A stretch of DNA of 16,812 nucleotides from CAYQSU01 sp964420325. GTDB lineage: Bacteria > Pseudomonadota > Alphaproteobacteria > Rhodospirillales > Defluviicoccaceae. The stretch covers positions 1-16,812 of the forward strand of contig CAYQSU010000071.1 of NCBI GenBank assembly GCA_964420325.1, given 5' to 3'. Below, piece after piece: positions 1 through 7,175 of the stretch. Positions within the stretch are counted from its first letter, which is position 1. Each line of letters starts with the position of its first letter. The notes beneath the pieces were generated by a model. It was not told where the DNA came from. It saw only the letters and a program-made list of their open reading frames with translations, and made no database searches. Position numbers and translations under genes: made by a program.

Positions 1-2
1 AC

Positions 3-332
3 ATGAACGTGCTGCTCGCCGAGGCCAACGTGCCCTACGACGAGGTCTTCGAGCTCGAGGAGATCAACCACGAATTCTCGACCGCCGACGTCGCCTACGT
101 CATCGGCGCCAACGACATCACCAACCCGTTGGCGAAGACCGACCCCGGCTGCGACATCTACGGCATGCCGATCCTCGACGTCGACAAGGCGAGCACGACG
201 CTGTTCGTCAAGCGGTCGATGGCATCCGGCTACGCCGGCGTCGACAATCCCCTGTTCTTCGCCGACAAGACGATGATGCTGTTCGGCGACGCCAAGAAGA
301 TGACCGAGGAGATCGTCCAGGCGCTCGGCTGA
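3..332 (+). CDS. pntB: NAD(P) transhydrogenase subunit beta, C-terminal part (5' end outside window)
   Basis: This is the last 109 residues of the beta subunit of the proton-translocating NAD(P)+ transhydrogenase, a membrane complex that uses the proton gradient to reduce NADP+ with NADH. What is visible is the cytosolic NADP(H)-binding domain III. The stretches MNVLLAEANVPYDEV, VIGANDITNP, KRSMASGYAGVDNPLFF and MLFGDAK match the conserved end of PntB almost word for word. The frame is open to the left edge, so the ATG at position 3 is an internal methionine and not the start. The gene ends at a TGA at 330-332. The preceding pntA genes are presumably just outside. An imperfect hairpin follows at 359-384. 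Confidence 0.96.
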   Translation: MNVLLAEANVPYDEVFELEEINHEFSTADVAYVIGANDITNPLAKTDPGCDIYGMPILDVDKASTTLFVKRSMASGYAGVDNPLFFADKTMMLFGDAKKMTEEIVQALG

Positions 333-358
333 CCGGCGTCAAGGACAGCCGTCGACGG

Positions 359-384
359 AGCGGCGAGCCTCACCTCGCGGCGCT
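359..384 (+). terminator. Imperfect hairpin downstream of pntB
   Basis: GCGAG at 363-367 pairs with CTCGC at 374-378 around a six-base loop. An outer AGCG/CGCT pairing (359-362 with 381-384) adds to the stem across a two-base bulge. It starts 27 bases after the pntB stop and ends before the NnrS gene. There is no T-run, so it may be a weak terminator or only a processed 3' end. Confidence 0.35.
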
Positions 385-416
385 GTGCTTCTGGGTGTTC
401 GGCAGGCGGTGCGGTC

Positions 417-1628
417 ATGGCCATCGGGGTCGAGGAGCCAGGATCCGGGAGGCGGTCGGCCGGGCTCGCCGACTCCCCCTTCCTGTCCTACGGCTTTCGG
501 CCGTTCTTCATGCTGTCCGCGGCCTACGCCGTCGTCGCCATGGCGCTGTGGCTGGCGCTTCTCGTCGGATGGACGGAGCCGAACCTCCTGTTGCCGCCGG
601 TGGCTTGGCACGTCCACGAGATGCTCTTCGGGTTCGCCGGCGCGGGCCTTGCCGGTTTTCTGTTGACCGCCGTTCCGAGCTGGACCGGGCAGAGGCCGGC
701 GGAGGGATGGCCGTTGCTGGCTCTCGCCCTCTTGTGGCTCGCAGGCCGGCTCGCCGTCACCTTCGGCAACGGCCTCGGCGTCGTCGCCGCGCTCGTCGAC
801 CTCGTGTTCCTGCCGGCGGTGCTGGCCCTCGTCGCGCCGCAGATCGTCGCCGCCCGCAACCGCCGGAACTACGTGGTCGTCGCCGCGGTCGCGCTGCTCG
901 TCGCTGCCAACGCGCTCACCCACGTCGGCACGCTCGGGCTGGACGAGGCGTGGGCCGGGATCGGCGAGCGGCTGGCGATGCACGTGCTGATCCTCCTGAT
1001 CGCGCTCATCGGCGGCCGCATCGTCCCGGCGTTCACCGGCAACTGGCTCGCGCGCGTCGGCCGCGATGCCAAGCCCGCGGCGTTCGGGCCGCTCGATCTG
1101 GCGACCCTGGCGGTGGCCGCCGCCGCCGCCGCGGCCGACACGGCGCGTCCCGGCAGCGCCGTCGCCGGGCTGTTGCTGGTGGCGGCGGGCGCACTCCACC
1201 TCGTCCGTCTCGGCCGCTGGCGGGGGGTGTCGACGCTGGACGAGCCGCTGGTCTGGGTTCTGCACCTCGGCTATCTGTGGCTCGCCCTCGGCAGTCTCCT
1301 CCTCGGCCTCTCGGGCCTGACCGCCGAGGTGCCGCGGGTCGCCGGCGTGCATGCGCTCACCGCCGGCGCGATCGGCACCATGCTGGTCGCGGTGATGACG
1401 CGGGCGAGCCTCGGCCACACCGGCCGGCCGCTCGTCGCCGGCACGGCAACGCTCGGCGTCTATGCGCTCGTAACTCTTGCCGCCGTCAGCCGCGTCGCCG
1501 CCCCCTGGTGGCCCGAAGCGTGGTTCACCGTGCTGGTGGCGTCGGCGAGCCTGTGGATCGCCGCGTTCGGGCTGTTCTTCGCCGCGTATCTGCCGATCTG
1601 GACGTCGCCCCGTGCCGACCGGCAGTGA
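417..1628 (+). CDS. nnrS: NnrS family membrane protein
   Basis: This 403-residue polytopic inner-membrane protein belongs to the NnrS family, which is linked to nitric-oxide and nitrosative stress in denitrifiers and pathogens. Family signatures are SYGFRPFF (residues 24-31), WHVHEMLFG (64-72) and TAVPSWTG (84-91). The histidines in the second motif are the ones expected to touch a metal or heme. The rest is a run of roughly a dozen hydrophobic segments separated by short loops such as GNWLAR and TRASLGHTGRP, the latter also conserved in the family. Length is normal. The ATG at 417 has only a weak ribosome-binding site, but it sits directly before the first conserved motif. No NO reductase, nitrite reductase or Crp/Fnr regulator is visible nearby, so the NO link rests on family knowledge alone. 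Confidence 0.93.
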   Translation: MAIGVEEPGSGRRSAGLADSPFLSYGFRPFFMLSAAYAVVAMALWLALLVGWTEPNLLLPPVAWHVHEMLFGFAGAGLAGFLLTAVPSWTGQRPAEGWPLLALALLWLAGRLAVTFGNGLGVVAALVDLVFLPAVLALVAPQIVAARNRRNYVVVAAVALLVAANALTHVGTLGLDEAWAGIGERLAMHVLILLIALIGGRIVPAFTGNWLARVGRDAKPAAFGPLDLATLAVAAAAAAADTARPGSAVAGLLLVAAGALHLVRLGRWRGVSTLDEPLVWVLHLGYLWLALGSLLLGLSGLTAEVPRVAGVHALTAGAIGTMLVAVMTRASLGHTGRPLVAGTATLGVYALVTLAAVSRVAAPWWPEAWFTVLVASASLWIAAFGLFFAAYLPIWTSPRADRQ

Positions 1629-1716
1629 GCCCAGGGCACCGCCGGGTGGCTCCGCAACTCGCCAGTTGTGGGGAGCGACTGCCCCGTCGCCGCCGAAGCT
1701 CGGTGCCAGGCGCGGC

Positions 1717-1920
1717 TCAGAAGCCTTCTCGATCGAGTCGCTTGCGTTCCAGCTTGCGGGCGCGCCGGATCGCTTCGGCCTTCTCGCGCGCCTTCTTCTC
1801 GGAGGGCTTCTCGTACGCGCGACGGCGCTTCATCTCGCGGAAGATGCCCTCGCGCTGCATCTTTTTCTTCAGCGCCTTGAGGGCCTGATCGACATTGTTG
1901 TCTCGAACGATGACTTGCAC
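1717..1920 (-). CDS. rpsU: 30S ribosomal protein S21
   Basis: This is a 67-residue basic protein beginning MQVIVRDNNVDQALKALKKK, the invariant opening of bacterial S21, which sits on the small subunit near the anti-Shine-Dalgarno end of 16S rRNA. The C-terminal half is the usual Arg/Lys-rich tail (KKAREKAEAIRRARKLERKR). The start codon is GTG (complement of 1918-1920). No upstream start would add conserved residues, and the next purine-rich AAGGA lies about 12 bases away, longer than ideal. The gene is convergent with nnrS and divergent from the peptide deformylase gene, so it appears to be transcribed alone. Confidence 0.96.
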   Translation of the reverse strand: MQVIVRDNNVDQALKALKKKMQREGIFREMKRRRAYEKPSEKKAREKAEAIRRARKLERKRLDREGF

Positions 1921-2057
1921 CTGCGTCCGCTGTCCTTCGCTGCTGAGTGGAAAACTGTCCCCGAACCGCGGCTTTTAGCATACCCTCGACCATCATGGGA
2001 AGGCTTGTCGCGGCGCCGCGCTGCGACGGAATCTCTAATATCGGGAAACGAGGAGCG

Positions 2058-2621
2058 ATGGCCGTCCTGACGATCGCACGCATGGGGCACCCGATCCTCC
2101 GCCGGCGGGCCGAGCCCGTCGGTGATGCCAGCGCGGCGGAGGTGAGGCGCCTCGTCGCCGACATGATGGAGACGATCCGGGACGCTCCCGGCATCGGTCT
2201 CGCCGCACCCCAGGTCCACGTTCCCTGGCGGATCGTGGTTTTCTGCGTGCCGCCTTCGCGCGCCGACGATCCCCGTGCGCCGGAGGGATCGGCCGAGGGC
2301 CCCGTTCCGCCGACGGTGCTCATCAATCCGGAGATCGAGATCCTCGGCGGCGAGCGTACCGCGGCGTGGGAGGCATGTCTCTCGGTGCCCGGTCTGGCCG
2401 GCGTCGTTCCCCGCTACGCCCGCATCCGCTACCGTGCGGTCGATGCGAACGGAGCCGCCCTTGAGCGCGCCGCCTGCGGGATGCACGCCCGCGTGGTCCA
2501 GCACGAATGCGATCATCTCGATGGCATTCTCTATCCGCAGCGGATGAGCGACTTGACCACCCTCGGCTTCGTCGACGAGATGGGCCGGGCGCCGGCTGCC
2601 GACCCCGGCAGCGCTCTCTGA
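2058..2621 (+). CDS. def: Peptide deformylase
   Basis: This 187-residue enzyme removes the N-formyl group from nascent proteins in the cytosol, using a bound Fe2+ or Zn2+. All three family motifs are present: GIGLAAPQ (45-52), EACLS (105-109) with the metal-binding Cys107, and HECDH (149-153) with metal ligands His149 and His153 and catalytic Glu150. Motif 2 is EACLS where most deformylases have EGCLS. The insert at about 66-84 (PPSRADDPRAPEG and on) is longer than in the E. coli enzyme. I chose the ATG at 2058 because an AGGAG at 2051-2055 sits just before it; the frame is open further upstream, but that part is not family-like. No fmt gene is adjacent, so this may be one of several def paralogues. 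The stop TGA overlaps an ATG (TGATG) in the frame of the next gene. Confidence 0.93.
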   Translation: MAVLTIARMGHPILRRRAEPVGDASAAEVRRLVADMMETIRDAPGIGLAAPQVHVPWRIVVFCVPPSRADDPRAPEGSAEGPVPPTVLINPEIEILGGERTAAWEACLSVPGLAGVVPRYARIRYRAVDANGAALERAACGMHARVVQHECDHLDGILYPQRMSDLTTLGFVDEMGRAPAADPGSAL

Positions 2622-2641
2622 TGCGACGGGAGGTGCACGAC

Positions 2642-3286
2642 ATGGACTATGCCAAGGTGCGCGACGACATCCTGCTCGCCACGCTGCCCCAGGTCGCCTT
2701 CGACGGCTGGGGGGAGCGGTCCCTGCGGCAGGGAACGGCCGACGCCGGCTATGCCCCGAACATGATGGTGCGAGCCTTTCCCGCCGGCGTCGTCGACGCC
2801 GTGCGCCACTGGAGCGCCTGGGCCGACCGTCGCATGCTCGAGGAGATGGGGAAGCGGAATCTCGAGGCCATGCGTCTCCGCGATCGCGTGATCGCCGCTG
2901 TCCGCACGAGGATCGAGGTCGTCTCTCCCTACCGCGAGGCGGTCAGGCGAACCATCGCCTTTCTGGCGCTGCCGACCCGTGTCACCGTCGGCGCGAGCCT
3001 GACCTATGGGACGGTGAACGCCATCTGGTACGCGGCCGGCGACACGGCCGCGGATTTCAGCTTCTACACCAAGCGGGCGTTGCTGGCCTCGGTGTACGTC
3101 TCGACGGTGCTCTACTGGCTCGACGACGAGTCCGACGAGTTCGCCGACACCTGGTCCTTTCTCGAGCGGCGGATCGACGACGTCCTGCAGGTCCCGAAGC
3201 TCGGCTCCTGGCTGACGGATCTGGTGCCCTCGCCGCCCGGCTGGCTCTCCAGGACGCGCCGACCGCTCCGTCGCCGCTCGACCTGA
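2642..3286 (+). CDS. COQ9 family protein (ubiquinone biosynthesis)
   Basis: This 214-residue protein resembles mitochondrial and alphaproteobacterial COQ9, a lipid-binding protein with a TetR-like fold that assists ubiquinone hydroxylation by COQ7. Recognisable stretches are LPQVAFDGWGERSL near the N terminus and the C-terminal block GDTAADFSFYTKRALL followed by VYVSTVLYWLDDESDEFADTW and FLERRIDDVLQ, which is the diagnostic COQ9 region. I chose the ATG at 2642 because a GGGAGG at 2628-2633 lies nine bases (2634-2641, eight intervening) upstream. An in-frame ATG at 2621 overlaps the def stop and would add MRREVHD; it could be used by translational coupling. The gene follows def by about 20 bases and is probably co-transcribed with it. 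Confidence 0.92.
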   Translation: MDYAKVRDDILLATLPQVAFDGWGERSLRQGTADAGYAPNMMVRAFPAGVVDAVRHWSAWADRRMLEEMGKRNLEAMRLRDRVIAAVRTRIEVVSPYREAVRRTIAFLALPTRVTVGASLTYGTVNAIWYAAGDTAADFSFYTKRALLASVYVSTVLYWLDDESDEFADTWSFLERRIDDVLQVPKLGSWLTDLVPSPPGWLSRTRRPLRRRST

Positions 3287-3655
3287 CCCGCGGCTCGCGG
3301 CTTGACCACGCCGAGCGGGGCACGCGGTCGCCCGCACCGCACCCGAAGCGAACCTTCCTTTTCCCTTGCGCCGAGGCCGGATTCGAAACATAATTCCCGA
3401 AATGGGTAGGGACGAGTACTGAAATGAGGGCCCTCCAACGAGAGGCGAAAGAACGGAATGCCGGCCCTTTTCGCTGGCGGGCGACGGTCGAGGCGGCTCT
3501 TCCTTCGTATCCTGCTCGTTGCTCGCCGACGCCGGCCAAGGCGAAGGGTGCTTCCCTCGTCACGATTCCCCCACTCCAAGCCGCCGTTCGCGTCTCGCCG
3601 GAAGTGAGGGACGGTTGCCCAACAGAACGATGCTCCAGCATGGGAGAGTGAGGCA
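3287..3655. other. 369-bp non-coding leader before the metzincin-like gene
   Basis: No convincing gene lies here. The stretch is visibly richer in A and T than its surroundings, especially at 3350-3440. It holds a short GC hairpin right after the COQ9 stop (CCGCG at 3288-3292, CGCGG at 3296-3300), a candidate promoter at 3366-3394, and then about 255 bases of presumed 5' untranslated leader. A 75-codon open frame at 3424-3651 has no ribosome-binding site and an unusually low third-position GC for this genome, so I do not call it. Confidence 0.6.
3366..3394 (+). promoter_or_regulatory. Candidate sigma70-type promoter for the metzincin-like gene
   Basis: TTGCGC at 3366-3371 and CATAAT at 3389-3394 are separated by 17 bases. 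The -10 box matches TATAAT at five of six positions and sits in the most AT-rich patch of the intergenic region. If used, it leaves a leader of roughly 255 nucleotides before the ATG at 3656. Confidence 0.45.
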
Positions 3656-5899
3656 ATGAGCGACACCGAATACGAAGCAGAAGCGACGATCGCCGCCGGC
3701 CTCGAGGATGTTCAGCGCCAGGCGGCGTTCGACATTCAGCCGGTCCCGGTCTTTCCGTTCTTCTTCCTGGTCAGCGGCCTCTACGAGCGGCGATTCCCGG
3801 TACTGCAGCCGGTTCCTCAGCCGCAGCCGATCCCGACTCCGATTCCGCCGCTGGCGCCCCGGCCCGGGCCCGTTCCCGGGCCGCGTCCGTCGCCCTTCGA
3901 AGAGGCGGCAGGCGAGGCCGGACCGGAGGCGGCGGAGGCGGCGTCGGCGCTCCTGCCCTGGTTCATCCGCGAGGAGCTTCGCCTGGACGTCGATGGCCGG
4001 TATCCGCAGATGACGGTGAGCGGCACCCTCTACAACGGCCTGTCGGTGCGCGTGCACTGGATTGCCAGCGTGGTCAAGACCGCCGCCTACACCTGGCAGG
4101 GCAACATCTGGTTCAAGGACGGCACGGCTTCGGCCCTGCCGCATACCCATGTCCTGGTCAAGGCTACGCCCAGCTTCTTCGCCAACCAGAAGAAGGCCAC
4201 GGTGACCTTCAGCGGCGGCGGCGCGGCGTCGTCGACCCGGACCTTCAACTTCAAGTCGTCGTACTACCATCCCGTGGAGTTCGAGTTCGACACCGTGAGC
4301 GGCACCGCGGCGGTGACACAGATCAACACCTGTGCCCATCCGAACCGGCCCGCGAGCCTGCCGTGCGAGACGCTCTCGGCCGAAACCGTGTTCCGTCGCG
4401 CCGGGTTCAACGTCAGCACCGCGCCGGCGGGCACCGTCCCGATCGCGGCCGCCGGCGCCAACGCCCGGTGGAGCGACGCCGAGATGCACGACGCGATGCA
4501 GATCTACTGGTCGAGCTTCGCCAACAAGGCGCAGTGGTCGATGTGGGTGCTGTTCGCGAACCTGCACGACCAGGGCACCTCGCTCGGCGGCATCATGTTC
4601 GACGACATCGGCCCGAACCACCGCCAGGGCTGCTCCGTCTTCAACGGCTCCTTCATCGCCAACGCGCCGGCGGGCGATCCCAACCCGGCCGCCTGGGTCC
4701 AGAGGATGAGGTTCTGGACGGCGTGCCACGAGATGGGCCACTGCTTCAACCTGGCGCATTCGTGGCAGAAGGCGCACCCGCCGTCGTGGGGGACGCCCTG
4801 GATCCCGCTCGCCAATGAGCCGCTCGCCCGCAGCTTCATGAACTATCCGTACAACGTGCCGGGCGGACAGACGGCGTTCTTCGCGAACTTCGAGTACCGG
4901 TTCAGCGACAGCGAGCTCCTGTTCATGCGCCATGCGCCGGCGCGGTTCGTCCAGATGGGCAATGCCGATTGGTTCGACCACCACGGCTTTGAGCAGGCGG
5001 AGACCACGCCCGAGCCGGCGTTCCGCCTCGAGGTCGGAGCCAACCGGCGGAAGCCGGAGTTCGAGTTCCTGGAGCCCGTGGTGCTCGAGCTGCGGCTAAC
5101 CAACATCTCCGGCAAGCCGCAGATTGTTCCCGAAGAGGTGCTTTCGGGCAGCGACGAGATGACGGTGATCGTCAAGAAGGAGGGCAAGCCGGCGCGCCAG
5201 TGGGCGCCGTTCGCCCGTTACTGCCTGGAGCCGAAGGAGAAGGTTCTGGCCGCCGGCGAGACGCTGTACCAGTCCCTGTTCGCCGCGACCGGCCGGAACG
5301 GCTGGGACCTGGCCGAGCCCGGCCGCTACATCGTTCAGGTGTGCCTGCACATGGATGGCGAGGATGTGCTCTCGGCGCCGTTCGCGATGCGGATCGCTCC
5401 GCCCCGCGGCTACGACGAGGAGTATCTGGCCCAGGACTTCCTCAGCGCTGACGTGGCCCGGGTGCTCGCCTTCGACGGCAGCCAGGTGCTGACCTCCGGC
5501 AACGACGTGCTGATGGAGGCGGCCGACCGGTTTGCCGGCCGCAGGGTCGCCGTCCATGCACGGATCGCCCTCGGATGCCCGCTGGCCCGCGAGTACAAGA
5601 GTCTGGTGCTGCCGGAGGAGGTCCGCCCGCTCGGGCCGGCCGGCGAGAACCAGGGCCAGTTCGCGGTCGGCGAGGCCAAGGTCGATGCGGCTCAGAAGGG
5701 TCTGGAGGCGGCGCTGCTGGCCGAGGCTGAGGTGGCCGCGGAGACTCTCGGCTTTGTCGATTACAAGTACTACGCCGAGCAGTTCGCCCTGTTCCTCGAG
5801 GAGCGTGGCGACGGACGGGCCGCGGGCAAGGTCCGCGACACGGTGCGCAAGGCTCTGAGCGGCCTGCACGCCCCGCGGGAGCTGGTCGAGGCCGTCTAG
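3656..5899 (+). CDS. Metzincin-like zinc metalloprotease of unknown family, 747 aa
   Basis: The central motif HEMGHCFNLAH (residues 358-368) is a metzincin-type zinc site: His358, His362 and His368 as ligands and Glu359 as catalytic base. A Met-turn candidate follows 27 residues later in SFMNYPYN (Met395). The usual glycine of HExxHxxGxxH is replaced by Asn365. Other parts, in order: an acidic N terminus (1-25); a hydrophobic patch PVFPFFFLVSGL (31-42); a Pro-rich linker (48-80); a beta-rich region with many Thr, Ser and aromatic residues (about 105-225); the catalytic region (about 265-430); an Ig-like beta region (about 455-585) containing VVLELRLTNISGKPQ; and a mixed C-terminal tail that ends in a helix (about 690-745). 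No signal peptide is visible, so it is either cytosolic or exported by a non-Sec route. The start has a purine-rich GGGAGAGTGAGG just upstream. I do not recognise the family; the substrate is unknown. Confidence 0.85.
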   Translation: MSDTEYEAEATIAAGLEDVQRQAAFDIQPVPVFPFFFLVSGLYERRFPVLQPVPQPQPIPTPIPPLAPRPGPVPGPRPSPFEEAAGEAGPEAAEAASALLPWFIREELRLDVDGRYPQMTVSGTLYNGLSVRVHWIASVVKTAAYTWQGNIWFKDGTASALPHTHVLVKATPSFFANQKKATVTFSGGGAASSTRTFNFKSSYYHPVEFEFDTVSGTAAVTQINTCAHPNRPASLPCETLSAETVFRRAGFNVSTAPAGTVPIAAAGANARWSDAEMHDAMQIYWSSFANKAQWSMWVLFANLHDQGTSLGGIMFDDIGPNHRQGCSVFNGSFIANAPAGDPNPAAWVQRMRFWTACHEMGHCFNLAHSWQKAHPPSWGTPWIPLANEPLARSFMNYPYNVPGGQTAFFANFEYRFSDSELLFMRHAPARFVQMGNADWFDHHGFEQAETTPEPAFRLEVGANRRKPEFEFLEPVVLELRLTNISGKPQIVPEEVLSGSDEMTVIVKKEGKPARQWAPFARYCLEPKEKVLAAGETLYQSLFAATGRNGWDLAEPGRYIVQVCLHMDGEDVLSAPFAMRIAPPRGYDEEYLAQDFLSADVARVLAFDGSQVLTSGNDVLMEAADRFAGRRVAVHARIALGCPLAREYKSLVLPEEVRPLGPAGENQGQFAVGEAKVDAAQKGLEAALLAEAEVAAETLGFVDYKYYAEQFALFLEERGDGRAAGKVRDTVRKALSGLHAPRELVEAV

Positions 5900-5957
5900 G
5901 GCGTCGGGCGGACCGTAAAGGACCGAGAGGCTCGCGTCCGTCGGGATCGGGCGGCAA

Positions 5958-5983
5958 GGCCGGGGGCGTTCGCGCCCCCGGCC
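5958..5983 (+). terminator. Perfect 11-bp GC hairpin with UUCG loop
   Basis: GGCCGGGGGCG at 5958-5968 pairs perfectly with CGCCCCCGGCC at 5973-5983 around the tetraloop TTCG. It lies 59 bases after the metzincin-like gene and about 40 bases before the next start. No T-run follows on either strand, so it is not a textbook intrinsic terminator. It may be a Rho-assisted stop, a barrier to 3' decay, or a partial attenuator setting the ratio of the two genes. Confidence 0.6.
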
Positions 5984-6021
5984 CCCGCCGCGGGAGGGTG
6001 CGCGGGCGACCGGAGGGGCAC

Positions 6022-6324
6022 ATGGCGACGCTGACCCTTGATCTGCAGGATGGCTTCTTCGACGACCGCCTCGTGGTCACGGCGGACGGACGGGAGGTGC
6101 TGCGGCTCGATGGCCTGCGCACGCGCTTCCAGATCGGCTTCGCCCGCTCCGAGACGATCGCCCTCGCGGGCGGCCGGGCCACCCTCGAGATCGCGGTGCC
6201 GAGCCGCAGCCGCACCGCCACGATCGCTGTCGACAGTGCCCAAACGCCCTTCCTCGGGGTCTCGATCACGCCCGAGGGCGAAATCGTCTGCCATGCCCAG
6301 GCGGAGCCCTTTCGCTACGCCTGA
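6022..6324 (+). CDS. Hypothetical protein, 100 aa, downstream of the metzincin-like gene
   Basis: I do not recognise this protein. It alternates short hydrophobic and charged stretches (ATLTLDLQDGFFDDRLVV, REVLRLDGLRTRFQIGF, RATLEIAVPSRSRTATIAV), which suggests an all-beta sandwich of about eight strands. There is no signal peptide or membrane segment and only one cysteine, near the C terminus. I chose the ATG at 6022 because GGAGGGG lies at 6012-6018; codon choice is GC-rich at third positions like real neighbours. It follows the metalloprotease gene on the same strand with a strong hairpin between them. A role as a binding partner, substrate or inhibitor of that protein is possible from position but has no direct support. 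Confidence 0.8.
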   Translation: MATLTLDLQDGFFDDRLVVTADGREVLRLDGLRTRFQIGFARSETIALAGGRATLEIAVPSRSRTATIAVDSAQTPFLGVSITPEGEIVCHAQAEPFRYA

Positions 6325-6343
6325 AGGCCGCCCGGGCCGCACG

Positions 6344-6508
6344 TCAGTTGACGAGGCGGAGCAGGAGGCCGAGCGCGCCGATGAGGGCCGCCATCACCAT
6401 CAGCGAGGCGAGGAACAGCCGCACCACCCGTTCGTGGTCCGGCGTCCGGTGCCACAGGTACCAGCCGACCCCGAACACGACGATCGCGAACAGGCTGACG
6501 ACGTCCAT
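6344..6508 (-). CDS. Small two-helix membrane protein, 54 aa
   Basis: The minus strand from an ATG at 6508 encodes 54 residues with two hydrophobic segments: VVSLFAIVVFGVGWYLW (about 3-19) and LFLASLMVMAALIGALGLLL (about 31-50). They are joined by a charged loop HRTPDHERVVR, so both ends should face the same side of the membrane. Third codon positions are strongly G/C, as in real genes here. The stop lies 19 bases from the end of the convergent 100-aa gene. It starts 32 bases after the PadR-like gene on the same strand, and all three minus-strand genes may form one transcript. The ribosome-binding site is weak. I cannot name a family. Confidence 0.65.
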   Translation of the reverse strand: MDVVSLFAIVVFGVGWYLWHRTPDHERVVRLFLASLMVMAALIGALGLLLRLVN

Positions 6509-6540
6509 CGTCGTATCACCGGGGCGCCGGCACGGGGGAG

Positions 6541-7086
6541 TCAGGCCGGGCGGCCAAGGCCGTCACGAAACCGGACGAGCCAGGCGAGGCGCTCCTCGAC
6601 GAGGCGGATGTCCTGATCGAGCCACAGCCCGAGAAAACCGGAATCCCCGGCATGATGGGCGCGCAGGTCCTCGAGGCGGGCCAGCTCCTGCTCGCACACC
6701 TCCACCAGAAGGTCGGCCTGGGCATACCGCTCCTCGGACTCGAGGAGGTGAAGAAACCGGAACTTGAGGGCGACGACGAGCTTGTTGAGCGCGGTGTCGG
6801 CGGCGCGCAGCCGGGCGGTCAGCAGCGTCCGCATCTCGGTCCTGCCGGCGGCGGTGAGCATGAGGAGGGCGTCGTCGCCCTCGCCCTCGGCCGTCTCGAC
6901 CAGTCCCTCGTATCTGAGGAGCTGGATGGAATGGCCCATGATCTCCGGCGACGGTCCGACCACCCGGCTGACGAAGTGGCGGATCGCGATCGCCAGAGCG
7001 CTGTAGGTCATCGGCCCGAGGGCGAGGGTGCCGAGAGCGGTCAGGCGAACGGCTTCCTTCGGCGTCAGCGTCTGATCGGCGAACAT
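6541..7086 (-). CDS. PadR-like winged-helix transcriptional regulator
   Basis: This 181-residue protein opens with a helix-turn-helix region: LTPKEAVRLTALGTLALGPM, then a recognition-helix candidate around residues 44-60 (GPSPEIMGHSIQLLRYEGLV), then a short beta-wing ending DDALLMLTAAGR. The order of a winged helix followed by a long helical, Glu/Arg-rich C-terminal half (about 83-175, with LARLEDLRAH and RLVEERLAWLVRF) is that of PadR-type dimers. It may be a distant member, since the HTH is not a close match to the classic PadR pattern. The start at 7086 is the only ATG before the HTH. It lies 89 bases after the aminotransferase gene on the same strand and may control it or sense its substrate. 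Confidence 0.72.
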   Translation of the reverse strand: MFADQTLTPKEAVRLTALGTLALGPMTYSALAIAIRHFVSRVVGPSPEIMGHSIQLLRYEGLVETAEGEGDDALLMLTAAGRTEMRTLLTARLRAADTALNKLVVALKFRFLHLLESEERYAQADLLVEVCEQELARLEDLRAHHAGDSGFLGLWLDQDIRLVEERLAWLVRFRDGLGRPA

Positions 7087-7175
7087 GCGCAGAGGGACTT
7101 CCGACTTGGGCTCTCGGGCGGTCGATCCCGATCGTCCGGCGCCGGACCAGGCGGCGACGGCGGGTTCGGCGACGC

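Noticed and set aside
339..1418. A 359-codon minus-strand frame over nnrS
   Set aside because: Charged low-complexity translation opposite a well-supported membrane protein.
1635..1707. GGCACCG / CGGTGCC inverted repeat between nnrS and rpsU as a shared terminator
   Set aside because: The arms are only seven bases and 59 bases apart, which is too loose for a convincing terminator.
3424..3651. A 75-codon frame ending just before the metzincin-like start
   Set aside because: No ribosome-binding site, third-position GC well below that of neighbouring genes, and no recognisable sequence. It may still deserve a conservation check as an upstream frame.
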